DNA of 64,000 bases. Source: Antedon mediterranea (taxonomy: Eukaryota; Echinodermata; Crinoidea; Comatulida; Antedonidae). The position numbers and the translations under genes are program-made. How positions within the stretch are numbered: the first letter of the stretch is position 1; every line of letters begins with the position of its first letter. The notes under the pieces are model-generated. The model did no database searches, was not told the DNA's origin, and saw only the letters and a program-made list of their open reading frames with translations. The stretch spans positions 1,243,001 through 1,307,000 of the forward strand of contig NC_092680.1 in the NCBI RefSeq assembly GCF_964355755.1, given 5' to 3'. Shown here one piece after another: positions 40,201 through 50,157 of the stretch.

Positions 40201-43200
40201 TAGATAGAGGAATCAATAATAGTTTATTCATGTTCTGGTAAAATTTAAATCAGATATATTATACATTTTAACCAATAGCATCAACAAAGACGTTTTCTAA
40301 ACATACCATCATCTTCTGTATCCAAGTCAAGCATTCTGTCATAAAGATATAAATCTCATCTCTGACAACAATTCTTTCCTCTCTTTTTTCTTCTTTTTTC
40401 TTTGATATACTCATTCCTTCCCCATGGGTCTTGATCATCGTGGAGTCTTTCTCTGATCTGCTTCTAATCTCAAATGTGCTGAGAATAGCGCAGCGTTTTT
40501 GAAGCTCTTCAATTCTATGATATTTGTAAAAAGTTTTTTTTTATAAGAAATTTAAAAAAAATATAAATATATAGGTTTGTACATTAAAACATATTTTGGA
40601 ATATCACTACCATAGGCACATCACACCTTTTTTGTCAAACTAGTTTGATAAGAAAAGAAGCGAATCAAATGTACTAACGTATTATCTTACATTACCATTA
40701 ATTAATTACTAAGTAAAGAATCTATTTACTAATTGTTATCCAACAAATCTTGGTTATAAATTACCTTTCCTGAAGTCTCTCCCAACCTTGATACCCATCT
40801 TCGTGAAGCTGATGAACGTTTGTATACAGCGTGTGTATATTCTTGTCACATGTCTACAAATTAGTATAAAAATAATACACATTGTAATCAAACTAATTCC
40901 AATAGTTTCACGATTAGAACAACGTGAGGTGATCTTTCCCCAATTTGAATGAACATTTTAGAGGACAATGTATTTTCATTCAAATTTCTTTAAAGAAACA
41001 TTAAAATAATTTACCTTTAAGTTTGTCTCTATAATGAATATCAATCTGTTCACCTCTGCGCTCTTCAGTTTAGAGGCTTTGCCGTCGACATCTTTGATCT
41101 GTGATTCAATATTGTCCAAATCGCGAGTAACAGATTCGATTTGGTCACGCACTTTTTCTCCACGAACAACCAGATTCTCCGCTCTATTAACAACGTGCAG
41201 AAGTTAAATGATATTCTTTTTAAACAAAATATCTACCATTTGTCTCTCATAAAATAAGTTCACATTTGCAATAGCTGTCTACAAACTGTGAGGAACTATT
41301 AAACAGCTAAGAACGTGTTTTATCTCTCGAACTTAACCTTAAAACACAACCAAAGAAAGCAGACAAGAAACATAGGTGCTATTACTGTGACGAAATACCG
41401 GTACTCTATCTAAAAATGTGCTATAGGTACTCTATCTAACAAGCACGAATATGTGATACTCGGGGTACAGCAAAAAAAGCTGTAATGATGTCATAAGACC
41501 GGATGTGACGTCACATACACATCAATATTGGGTGGTTGATGATGGAACTCAGAAGATTACTATTACCTTGTTAGTCCTGAATGTACGGTACTTGCATGGC
41601 TATATTCGCTTATAGTATCCTCTCTGTCGTCAATGTGTCCATGTCGCACCGTCTCTGTGACTATGACGGATGTATTGGTTGCGGCGGCAGAACTCGTCGT
41701 AGCCTCATGACTAGAAGGCTGAAAAAAGATCAAGATAATAGAGTTACTTATTATAGTTACGTAGTTCAATCAAAAACTAAGCATTAAGTGCAATTTTTTT
41801 ACCGGTGTTTTTTACTGAATTTCCCTTCCTCCACTTTTGGAAAATGTTTGCTCATAACTATGATACTAAATTGTATTAGGCCTACTTTCAACTAAACATA
41901 GAAAAGCATACATAACAAAATTAGAAAAAAATAAAAAGACTTATTTAAGAATTTCGAATGTGATCATATTTATTCTTTATTAATTAATTGTAACATTTTA
42001 TGATTTAATAGAATTATTTTTTAAACGGAATGAAGTGTACTTAACAAAAATTGAAATAAGACGTTCAAAACGTGTGAAAACATACTTGATTTTAAATGAC
42101 GATTTTTAAATTCAAACACGAATTGAACTCGTCTCCAGGACAAACGTATTATACAACGAACATGCATGTTGAAATACATGCGCGGTTCAAATGCCAATTA
42201 TTATGAAAATGAATGTATTCCGGAATGTATTAGGAATCATATTAGTAATAATTAAGCAAATTTCTAAATAATTCGGATCATCGGTCATTACTACTACAGT
42301 ACTTAAATCCCGTCACACCTTCTTGTTTGACATACATATTTCGAAGGTCATTGATTTCACTAAATGAATGAATAAATAAATAACCATACAATTAGGTATT
42401 AAATATGTCCAATCAGCCGAAAAAGTCAACTTAAGATGACGGAATTCAGTTTCACACCTCTTCAATCAAATAACAATATAAGGCGCACGGCTCTGTTGAT
42501 CATTTGTATGAATTATATTTGCTCAATTCTATCTATGAAAAGTCATATTTACACATTTACTTTTATTATCTTTTCACACTTTGTTGTACTTTCTGTATGT
42601 AAGGTTCCCCTTGACAGTGATTCGGTTCTTTTTTTTAATAGCGTTTTGTCGTTTATATATTTTTCGTAATGAAGAATAATATAATTTACAAACAATTTTC
42701 CGTAGTATATTAAAATCTTGAATTGTAATCATTTGGGAGCCATTGATGTAAACTTAAAAAGGCGAGTAGAGGACAAAACTTCACCAGCGATATTTAGATG
42801 TTATCTGTATTTTCCTACAAAAAAAGGCCTGTTTTTGTTTTTGTATATTTAGCTTTAATAAATTCAAATATTTGTAATATTTATTTAACCAGCAGTGCGT
42901 TTAACCTTGAAATATAACAATAATTATTACAAAGTTTAGTGGAAACATTAAACATACTGTTGATCTTTTGTATTGTTAAAACAGATTGTGATTTTATCAT
43001 ACCTAATCTTTTCACAACTGAAGCTCGTGTTTGTCACAAACTTGTTAAAATCGAAACTGAATCCAATTGAATGGAGTAAATAACTCAGTGGGTTTTTCCA
43101 AAGCCACGGGGTGTGACTTTTGACTATAGACACGAGATCAACAATGAAAACCACAGTTATCGTGAATATTTTAGTAAATATACTATTCATGCACAAGTAT

Positions 43201-44250
43201 TGAGTTAATTCAAGAACGTGTGAAACGTATACGAATGAATAGGTACGTATTTGGTAAAGCATTTTAGTGCCCTAGAAAAAAATTCCTTCGGTTTACGCAA
43301 ATTGTGACTTTAAAACGGTCGGATTATTATGTTTTTCTTTCAGTGTTGTTGCTTGTATAACCCATTTCGACTTGGTTATATTATAATCTACTTGAAATAA
43401 ACCATACTTAACCGTACCTCAAAGTAATAGTCGTTTTGATAATTAAATAGGCCCTAATATTGTTTTGTGCTGTATGCCTACCATAAGTTTATATACTTTA
43501 AGTTAGATAAACGAATCGCTGCATGTGCAATGCCATGAAAGGTATTGGATAAAGACACAGCAGCCGTGACCCTTACATTATTCGTGAAAACAATACAGAT
43601 AAATGCTGCCCATGCCATTATAGTCAAAGTATTCAGCACTTGAAATCTGCGTAAGAGGCGACAACTTAATTATTCGATAATATGATAACTGGCCATAACA
43701 TCAGAGTTTCATATTTTAAAAAAAACATAGACACACAACTGCAAACCTTTTGTTACTAAAAAGAATGAATACTTTCTCAATAATTGCAGTAAAAACGCAA
43801 CGGTTATATTCGTCTTTTTCTAGCAATCGTAACATTTGTAATTAAAGCAGTTTCACCTCACAAATTAAAGGGGTAGGTTGTCAGCACCGTAGATGCTGAT
43901 GACCGGTCGTGGGCGACCAATGTTTTTTTACATAACTGTTGTTGTTTTATGCTGTATGTATATGTAGATGTATTTAAATAATAGTCACCAAACTGACAAG
44001 ACACTCGTTTCTTTGTTGGTGTACTGTTGGGTGATGTTGTAAAATTGTAAATTGTAAAAATTGTAAATTGTGAATAAATTCTTAAGGTATAAAATTGTTT
44101 ATCATTTAAACTAAGCATGGACTAAAGAATAGTCAATGAATTAATTAAGCATTCAGTAAAACAACAGGGACAAAGAGAGACTTACCGATACCTCTGATAC
44201 ATGTATCCGTTCAAGTGTTTGTGATTTGCTCTTTTTGGATTTCTTTTTAT
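13254..44250 (-). CDS. Giant plakin-like spectrin-repeat protein, 65 exons traced, 5' start not found
   Basis: Sixty-five exons with AG acceptors and GT donors join in one continuous phase: 14,306 coding bases, about 4,767 residues plus a partial first codon. From the N-terminus: a basic leader, a Ser/Thr-rich exon, helical repeats resembling the plakin domain of dystonin/MACF1, four copies of an eight-spectrin-repeat block, a single-copy spectrin region, and a polar disordered tail ending WNRNY. Spectraplakins link actin, microtubules and junctions. This gene shows no calponin-homology domains, no plakin SH3, no EF-hands and no GAS2 domain in the window, and no KASH anchor, so actin or microtubule binding cannot be assumed. 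The first traced exon starts with an acceptor, so at least one exon lies further 5'. The gene being real is near certain; the plakin label is moderately firm. Dystrophin-like or nesprin-like origin is less likely. Confidence 0.9.
15993..16026. repeat. (GT)n microsatellite
   Basis: Interrupted GT dinucleotide run in an intron of the plakin-like gene. Confidence 0.9.
17297..17393. repeat. Satellite-like GATATC/CCAGATATCGATA array
   Basis: Short units containing ATACCAGATATC and TATATCTA alternate for about 100 bases in an intron of the plakin-like gene. Confidence 0.85.
17941..18083. mobile_element. Foldback element in intron of the plakin-like gene
   Basis: A long inverted repeat. The inner 25-bp arms, 17987-18011 and 18028-18052, are exact reverse complements, and imperfect pairing extends outward to about 17966 and 18075. 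It ends 24 bases from the donor of the exon 18108-18274. Confidence 0.85.
19298..23673 (-). other. Spectrin super-repeat block 4 (last copy, altered end)
   Basis: Exons 23251-23673, 22686-22997, 22366-22480, 21911-22125, 21277-21594, 20985-21151, 20743-20902, 20290-20524, 19914-20149, 19604-19736, 19298-19497, with lengths 423, 312, 115, 215, 318, 167, 160, 235, 236, 133, 200. The first nine match blocks 1-3 in order and phase. The last two have a different split (133+200 instead of 234+147), so the block changes at its C-terminal end. Exon 4 carries APVVVKKDSI. Exon 8 carries a Gly/Arg linker, GGGRRRRASIGSE. Confidence 0.88.
20650..20705 (-). mobile_element. LINE 3' tail in intron
   Basis: CAATTCAATTCAATTCAA is the reverse of the GAATT tail seen at 3324. 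It is followed by sequence that would be the element's 3' UTR on the minus strand. Confidence 0.5.
23787..28025 (-). other. Spectrin super-repeat block 3 (11 exons, 850 residues)
   Basis: Exons 27600-28025, 27157-27477, 26803-26917, 26430-26644, 26012-26329, 25688-25854, 25307-25466, 24906-25119, 24578-24810, 24241-24474, 23787-23933, with lengths 426, 321, 115, 215, 318, 167, 160, 214, 233, 234, 147. Exon 4 carries IPIVLKKEPL; exon 8 carries GRSFRRSSLL followed by a Ser-rich stretch. Trp-bearing spectrin helices are FETWMST, MHEWLED, VEDWVLP, VIPWLAS and LTSWTVK. Confidence 0.9.
25515..25580 (-). mobile_element. LINE 3' tail in intron
   Basis: CAATTCAATTCAATTTTATT (AATAAAATTGAATTG on the minus strand) resembles the 20650 and 3324 tails. 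Confidence 0.5.
28808..28996. mobile_element. MITE, family A, in intron
   Basis: Starts AAAGCGTGGTTCCCACTAGA and contains GCGTAATCACAAGTGGAAAC. The right terminus is degraded. It lies in an intron of the plakin-like gene. Confidence 0.85.
29838..29920. repeat. Short tandem duplication, about 42-bp unit
   Basis: Two near-identical units start AAACAGAATGTAGTA at 29838 and 29880, in an intron. Confidence 0.85.
30710..30733. mobile_element. MITE family A terminus only
   Basis: CTAGTTGGAACCACGCTTTA matches one end of family A; the rest is missing. Confidence 0.55.
31309..31517. mobile_element. MITE, family A, in intron
   Basis: Complete copy: AAAGCGTGGTTCCCACTAGA on the left and CTAGTGGAAACCAAGCT on the right, about 209 bp. 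The internal GTAATCACAAGTGGGAACC is itself an inverted copy of the terminal GGTTCCCACT. Confidence 0.9.
32442..32654. mobile_element. MITE, family A, in intron
   Basis: Complete copy with AAAGCGTGGTTCCCACTAGA and CTAGTGGGAACCAAGCTT ends. It finishes only 24 bases from the donor of exon 32679-32978. Confidence 0.9.
33836..38388 (-). other. Spectrin super-repeat block 1 (11 exons, 843 residues)
   Basis: Exons 37966-38388, 37322-37642, 37013-37127, 36588-36793, 36123-36440, 35838-36004, 35349-35508, 35051-35249, 34643-34881, 34078-34311, 33836-33982, with lengths 423, 321, 115, 206, 318, 167, 160, 199, 239, 234, 147. Spectrin-type helices with the conserved Trp recur (ALDIWFE, LTSWLQQ, LIRWLEE, FESWLLP, VRSWLDR, IRLWLSK, LLDWIKK). 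Exon 4 contains GTMVVIKREPL, a motif that returns in blocks 2-4. Exon 8 ends in a Ser-rich linker (SIARSSNSLDG). Confidence 0.9.
34470..34579. mobile_element. MITE, family B, partial, in intron
   Basis: Core with ATATATGGGCATCACATTTT and right end TTTGATAGTGTGGACAGAGC. The left terminus is lost or mutated. Confidence 0.75.
38437..38588. mobile_element. MITE, family B, in intron
   Basis: Left AAAGTCTGTCTACACCATC, right GTATAGACAGAGCTTT. The core contains ATATGACATCATCACATCAC. Ends are reverse complements. Confidence 0.88.
39547..39661. repeat. Tandem duplication, about 58-60-bp unit
   Basis: AGTTGTTTTTGTTTGGTT appears twice, with similar flanks, between exons 39389-39493 and 39691-40053. Confidence 0.85.
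40594..40655. mobile_element. MITE, family B fragment, in intron
   Basis: Contains ATATCACTACCATAGGCACA and GTCAAACTAGTTTGAT, both from the family B core in reverse orientation. Confidence 0.55.
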
Positions 44251-45058
44251 CTACAAGACAACGAAAGATCACAATGTGTTTGTGTGCATACAAAACAGTT
44301 TACATAATTGTTGTAATATTTCTGATAATCTGGACATAATATACAAGAGGGACCGCTGGACATAATTCGAGAGGGGCTGCTGGACATAAGATACGTGTAA
44401 AGGGAATTAATTCTTATTAGGCTGCCATGTCCAATCAATATTCCTGGAGTTAGGAATTCCGGCAGTAGAGCCTACATTAACCTCGCCTTCATGATCAGTT
44501 GCCAGTATTGTATAGCTAGACTATAGAGTAACTGTAACTAGCCGGCTTTTCATTGATCATTGTCTTCATTGCGTTTTTCTAGTGTTTACTTCTTCCTGCC
44601 TTGGATTAACCCACGATATTATCAACAATATTTTACAAAGTTTAGAATATTATGACTTTAGGGTGCAATTGAACTACACACCAGGGTTCAGTGTTTCACA
44701 AAAGCATAAACTACAATACAAGTCCAAACAGGACGCACAGAGCGCCTGGGAAAAGTCAAGGCCATCATTGATAACTTGAAAGTTAGGATTAGGCACTAGA
44801 GTGATCAAACTTTTCTCTGATCTCAATCCTCCCACTGATTAGCCTGTAATGATAGCTACACTATCTCATACCTCATTGTTATCTATTGTTAATACAATAG
44901 AGGAAACTAAGGCGAAATAAATATACTAATATACTTTAGCCCTTGCACTAATATTAACTAGCCCTTGCACTGATGAAGTGCTAGTGTTGCCCGAAAGCTC
45001 TGTTAATTTTTCTGGCTGTTTTACTTTATCGTTTTGATTTAGCTTTTTGCTTATGTTA
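44251..45058. other. Upstream flank or 5' intron of the plakin-like gene
   Basis: The first traced exon ends at an acceptor here, so an upstream exon must exist, but I could not find a short exon with ATG and matching phase. CTGATGAAGTGC and CCCGAAAGCTC near 44970-45000 recall sequences seen in several animal retroelements. No gene is called. Confidence 0.4.
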
Positions 45059-45538
45059 TTTTGTATCTCCGTTGAGATCCAGCCACTGATACCCACAGCA
45101 TTGTCATTTTGTATCTCCGTTGAGATCCAGCCACTGATACCCACAGCATTGTCATTTTGTATCTCCGTTGAGATCCAGCCACTGATACCCACAGCATTGT
45201 CATTTTGTATCTCCGTTGAGATCCAGCCACTGATACCCACAGCATTGGCATTTTGTATCTCCATTGAGATCCAGCCACTGATACCCACAGCATTGTCATT
45301 TTGTATCTCCATTGAGATCCAGCCACTAATACCCACAGCATTGTCATTTTGTATCTCCATTGAGATCCAGCCACTGATACCCACATCATTGTCATTTTGT
45401 ATCTCCATTGAGATCCAGCCACTGATACCCACAGCATTGTCATTTTGTATCTCCATTGAGATCCAGCCACTGATACCCACAGCATTGTCATTTTGTATCT
45501 CCATTGAGATCCAGCCACTGATACCCACAGCATTGTCA
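45059..45538. repeat. Minisatellite, 48-bp unit, ten copies
   Basis: Ten head-to-tail 48-bp units, each starting TTTTGTATCTCC. Copies 1-4 have CCGTTGAG and copies 5-10 CCATTGAG. Single-base variants mark copies 4, 6 and 7. Because 48 is a multiple of three, long frames stay open in both directions; these are not evidence of a protein. Confidence 0.97.
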
Positions 45539-45587
45539 TTATTTTCAGTAATTTGCCTTTGGATTAATATAATTTACTTATATATAT

Positions 45588-45753
45588 AAAGCTCAGTTTA
45601 CACTATCAAACTAGTTTGACAAAAAAGTGGTATTGATAATAATATGGTAGTGATATTGCCAAATATGGTAGTGATATGACATCATCATGTCCAAATATGG
45701 GTACATCACATTTCTTTTGGTCACATAAGGTTTGATAGTGTAGACAGAGCTTA
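45588..45753. mobile_element. MITE, family B
   Basis: Left AAAGCTCAGTTTACACTATC, right GTTTGATAGTGTAGACAGAG, with a core of repeated AATATGGTAGTGATAT. It follows the 48-bp minisatellite by about 50 bases. Confidence 0.88.
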
Positions 45754-47619
45754 AAAGCCTTCAATTATATTAAGTCTATATTTAATGATGTTAATACTGA
45801 ACCACCACATGAGAGAACATGCAGAAAACGTCATATGAACTGTAAGTTCCGTTTGCACACATACTTATATACAAACAAGTTGACAATGAAAGAAAGACTT
45901 AAACGTACAGTATAGAATACATTCATTGTATTCTAATGAAACCAACGCCGCATAGGGTATGCAATGTGAATATTTTCTAGTAAATCCACAAGCCTTGTTG
46001 TGTAAAAAACATTATAAGAATAATAATAATAATATGTTAAATGGTCTCTGAAATTACTCTATCTATGCGACATTATAGCGCTATTTCGTAAAAATCCATG
46101 CTGAAATAATGGAATCACTCAAAAAATGTATATAATAATATGTCGACATGGGTCATCAATATACAACACAAGCCTTTTTTAAAGGAACATGGGAAAAATG
46201 AAACCAAATACATTATACCAAAACTGATCCACGATTATGGTATGCTACATCCATGCATCTGAGGCTTTTTAAACTAATCCACGTATAGGCCCATGTTGGG
46301 CCTATACTTATTTCAAATGGTCTACAATTGGTGTTACATTAGAATACATGTTGTTGACTATACTTTATACGACGCTGATTTATTTATTTTTTATTATGCA
46401 ACTGTGGTAAATTACAGATACTTTATAGACCTACCTTTTGGAAGTCGAAATCCAAATTTCAGAGATTGGGTCTTCTTTTCTTTTGACGACATCCTAACTT
46501 GGACCTATATCACTGTCCCTACAGTGACATGTGGGCCAGTTGACAACACTCCTATGTCAGGCCCTTATCACGTATTACCCTTTTTCTCAACCTTATTCCT
46601 CAGTGAAGAGTGCCCGAGTATTAGTGTTTAATTATCTATAGTCCGTCACGGATGGGATCCGACTTCACTTGTAGAAGTGGGTAGGGCTTTTTAGCATAAG
46701 AATAACAATCGTCATGCTGTACACTTCAGTACAATGGGTTTTTTAAGTTAAAGGAATTTTGTCAGAGACACATTTTCTTTGGTTGTCCATGAACTAATCT
46801 TAGCTTTAAATGATCTGATTCACTTTGTGGTAAAGGTTAGACAATGGAAGGTGTGATAATGGACAGGCATGCTTTCGGCTCAAACGACACCCACCATATA
46901 ACCAGAAGAGTTAGATTAACTATCCGATCCCCGCATAACCACTTTAATGACTGTAATTGGGAGGGATTTTGAAATAGGGAGAGAGTGGTGGGGGGGGGGG
47001 GGGGATAAAAATTGAACATTTTAAGTGCCGAACTGAATTAAATAGTTTCCTATCTTTTGCACCGACTGCCCCGCCCCCTTGAATCCGCTTATAACCAGAA
47101 GAGAATAATAACTATCCGATCCGCATACCCATTTTAATGACTGTAATTGCGCCACAATATATCTTTGTTTGGGAATCATTTGTACATGTCATTTGTAGTA
47201 TGACTTTTTCGGACTACTTGAATTAATGAACCGAAAGCATCTGATATCACCAATAGAATTGTTTCATTCATTCAACTAAAATACCTTCAAACAAGTTCAG
47301 ATACAAGCATTTTGTCTAATAAACAAGTTATAGTTTTAGTAAAATCCAGAATGATTATAGCTTAAAGATATAATTGTTCCCAAAAAAATATGAACAATTA
47401 ACTTTGAATAAGCTTTCACTGTTTCAATAACATTCTCAAAAGAAAAAAAAAACTTTTAAAAAAGTATTCACTTTTGACAATTCCAGTCAATTTGACTATA
47501 TTTTGCTTTAAATTATAGTAGTTTAGTATAAATAATATATAACAAAAACATTTTTTTTACAAAATTATTTTGTCAGGTAATCGATCAATCTTTAAAAAAA
47601 AAATATGAACAACCCCCCT
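45754..47619. other. Intergenic; direct repeat and G-run, no gene supported
   Basis: A block of about 65 bases at 46898-46962 (ATAACCAGAAGAGTTAG and onward) recurs at 47090-47152 with changes. A G-run of about 15 lies near 46991. The 112-residue open frame at 46293-46631 has no recognised domain, so I leave it uncalled. Confidence 0.5.
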
Positions 47620-47841
47620 CTCTCTCGGAAATATCATTTGGAACCAGTCATGCATGAATAAACGACGTAAACACAGGCTGGTGCCGCGACCGAGAGCTAG
47701 CAGCAAAGCAGCAGCAGTGGACATGCAGCGGCGGAGCACAGACTAGAGAGACGGGCTTACCTCTCCTAGCTACCTCTAGTCTTAAAAAACACTTCTATTC
47801 ATTAAAAGAAGGAGGACGAGAGGCATGGAAAACGATGGACG
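47620..47841. promoter_or_regulatory. Possible divergent promoter and first exons
   Basis: A GC-richer island in AT-rich DNA, with CAG/GCA repeats and several CpG. A plus-strand donor (GGACG followed by GTAGGT) ends at 47841. A minus-strand donor (GGAGAG followed by GTAAGC) ends near 47767. These could be 5' UTR exons of the transporter (+) and the plakin-like gene (-). The minus-strand frame stops early, so that exon would be non-coding. No TATA box is evident. Inferred from composition and splice signals only. Confidence 0.4.
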
Positions 47842-48399
47842 GTAGGTTTTGATACTAGATATTCTGAATAAATAATTGATTTGAGTACAAAAGTAGAATA
47901 GAGAGCACTAGGATCTAGGCTAGCTACAGTGAGTTAGTAAAGTAAACCTACTACTAGCTAGGCCTACTACTACTACTAGTACTACTAACTAGGCTAGGCC
48001 TACTTGCTGGTCCTCTCTCTAGCCTAGCTAGCTAGTGTAGGTTGGCCTAGTACAGTAGGCCTGGCTAGGCCCCCTAACTTCACTGGCTACTCATCTGGCC
48101 TACTAGCTACCTAGCTAGCCTAGACAAGGTGTACAGTAGTCCATATATACTATAGTGAGGATGGGGAAATAATTGGCTGGATGTAAATAAAAATGTATAT
48201 TTTTCCATCACAATTCCAACATTCAATCCAGAGAAATGACATAACTTGGTATTTCTATTAGGATTTGAAAGAAATTATTTTAGATGACAACAAAATATTA
48301 TAACAAAATATATTTATAGAAAGTAAACATTCTTAAGAAATTACTAAAATTCCATTATTATATTAATTAATATTATATTATTATTAGGTAAATGTGTAA
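47842..48399. other. Low-complexity CTAG/AGGCCTA-rich stretch
   Basis: From about 47910 to 48130 the DNA is dominated by CTAG, CTAC and AGGCCTA words, with CTACTACTACTACTAG runs. After that it is AT-rich. No gene is seen. Confidence 0.6.
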
Positions 48400-48723
48400 T
48401 GCACGTGTCAATTGTATGACCCACTATACGACCCCCGGGAGAGGTGCGTCATGGGTGCGTCATTTACAAATAATTACTGACGCGCGCAGGGGTGCGTCAA
48501 AAAACCTAGATGGTACGTCACATCAATGAACAAGGTGTGTCAATGTCCGTCACTTTACCACCCACCATATCATAAACAACATGGTCACAGTGCGTCAAAA
48601 TGGGTGCGTCATGGTCACCTAAAGGTAAGTCACCTTCATGGTTTTCAAAAGTATGACGCACATCGGACAAATGACGCACCTCTCCCGGGGGTCGTATAGT
48701 GGGTCATACAATTGACAAGTGCA
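48400..48723. mobile_element. PIF/Harbinger-like MITE with long terminal inverted repeats
   Basis: The terminal inverted repeats, about 53 bp long (48400-48452 and 48671-48723), differ at one base by my reading. TAA flanks both ends (48397-48399 and 48724-48726), a 3-bp target duplication typical of PIF/Harbinger elements. The 218-base interior has no transposase; it is filled with GGTGCGTCA-type words in both orientations. Confidence 0.9.
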
Positions 48724-50129
48724 TAAATGTTTGCTTTATATGGAGAAAATTGTCACTTAGTAAATTTGTTTTTTTATCGTAACAGAATTTGATTTATAAG
48801 ATGCCAGTAATGTTTTTTTGAAAATGATGTGAGAAATGTTTTTGCTTGTTGTATGTATTGTTAATGTTATGTCTTTGATTTTATTTCAAATCCATACATT
48901 TCATAATACAATACATAAAAACAGTCAAATGAACAAAATCAGAGAAAAAACAACGGAAAAACATTTATCCCAACCAAATTAATCCTAAAAAAAGAATTAC
49001 TGTAGTTTTCATTGCATTAAGTACAGGTTGTTAACAACATGGAGGTAAAACATTTACCTCCATGTTGTTAATATGGAATGAAGTAAAATAAATTAGAACA
49101 ATTTAATGTGTTTGCTCATATGACGTAATTTAAAGTCGAAATTGTTTAAAATTTGGTAACATTACTAGAAAAGGCTGAAAAAACATAAATCACGCGAAAA
49201 AAATATGTTTTTAACGCTACGTGTGCACCGCGTGCGTAAAAATTTTCGCGCGCGTGGGAATTTTTGACATTTTATTCTAAATGATCACCTAACAATTTGA
49301 AAAAAAAAATGTCTGTATTAAAACTTTCACCTGTATTTCTTCAACATATAAATAGACACCAGAATAGTGTGTTCACACATGAATTGTTTTCTAAACCAAC
49401 TGGATTAATATTGAAATTACACATGTCTATGCTGAAACACAGTAATGTTTATTGACAGCAGGCACACTTATGTGTCAAAGGTCATAGACAAGGAAATGAT
49501 GCCTTTCCTGAGTAGTCTGATCACCTAGCCAATGTGATCCCTCTGATGAAGTTGAACTCTGTTAGAATTAACTGATGTAAGCGCGAGTGCTTAGTTGTTA
49601 GCTCCAGTGCTTAGTTATCATTGCACATACAAACTAGTAATATTATCAGCAATACTGATTATTTTTCTGCAGCGTAGTAAGTATAAGCAGAGTTTTTTTT
49701 TTTATTTATCCTAACTGGTGATTATTAGTAATTTACAGGTCTTAATGTTGTAAAAATATAATTGAGGTAATGTTAATTGGATTTTGTTAAACAATATTAA
49801 GATCATGGAGCTATAAATTAACTTAAATTAAATTCTAATTAATAGCTCCATCTTAAGATGTTTTATAACTAAAACTTATGTTTAGAAATTAAAGCTAACT
49901 GCAAATGCCATGCACATTTTTATAATTAAATTGTCTTTAAACTAACCATAGAATAATATGTCAATTTCAAACTTTATCACAAAGTAATGATAAACGATAA
50001 ACTGTACTGTATTAACATTGTTGTTGTCAAAAATATGAATGCAATTTTATTTTAAAGATTCGCAACAACTTTGTTGTGTATTTGTGTTATTGTTTTTCTC
50101 TGGTCACAAAAAAAATGTTGTTTTTCCAG
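48724..50129. other. Transporter upstream region or 5' UTR intron
   Basis: AT-rich, no coding exon seen. It holds a perfect 19-bp hairpin at 49031-49071, and a looser inverted pair around ATGGAGCTAT (49805) and ATAGCTCCAT (49842). Confidence 0.5.
49031..49071. repeat. Perfect hairpin, 19-bp stem, 3-base loop
   Basis: TTAACAACATGGAGGTAAA, loop ACA, then the exact reverse complement. Too short and too perfect for an ordinary miRNA precursor; more likely a foldback relic. Confidence 0.9.
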
Positions 50130-50157
50130 GTAATCTCCGTGGACTTCTGATATCAAA

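Larger units (their letters stand above)
38636..44250 (-). other. Plakin-like gene: N-terminal exons 1-9
   Basis: Exons 44186-44250, 41567-41718, 41015-41183, 40765-40853, 40307-40514, 39691-40053, 39389-39493, 39089-39184, 38636-38779. Exon 1 is basic (KKKSKKSKS). Exon 2 is Ser/Thr/Ala rich and probably disordered. Exons 3-5 read like the first plakin-domain helices (VNRLIFIIE, then YQGWERLQERIEELQ). Exon 6 gives LLEFSQDATRELSWLDG, matching the plakin pattern in which ATxELxWL is followed by a short Trp-containing stretch. Exon 7 has the NHP turn (MISQNHPGSE). Exon 8 has QWAWLIDFKASVEKHL, like the plakin QWxWxxxLCxCVExH helix. The SH3 insertion expected after this point is absent; exon 9 already resembles the last exon of each super-repeat block. 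No in-frame Met occurs before exon 5. Confidence 0.8.

Noticed and set aside
44970-45000. Hammerhead-ribozyme-like CTGATGA ... CGAAA
   Set aside because: The core words are present, but I cannot pair a stem II between them nor find closing stems I/III, so it is probably chance or retroelement-derived sequence.
44926-45589. Open frames of 162-200 codons over the 48-bp array
   Set aside because: Same reason: tandem units keep the frames open on both strands. Translations are mere 16-residue repeats.
46293-46631. 112-residue open frame (+)
   Set aside because: No recognisable domain, hydrophobic and aromatic composition typical of AT-rich DNA, no splice or poly(A) context.
47557-47739. Minus-strand open frame over the GC-richer island
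   Set aside because: Looks like translated promoter/UTR sequence; no homology, and it does not connect in phase to the plakin-like exons.
49031-49071. miRNA precursor
   Set aside because: The stem is only 19 bp with a 3-base loop and perfect pairing; animal pre-miRNAs need longer, imperfect stems.
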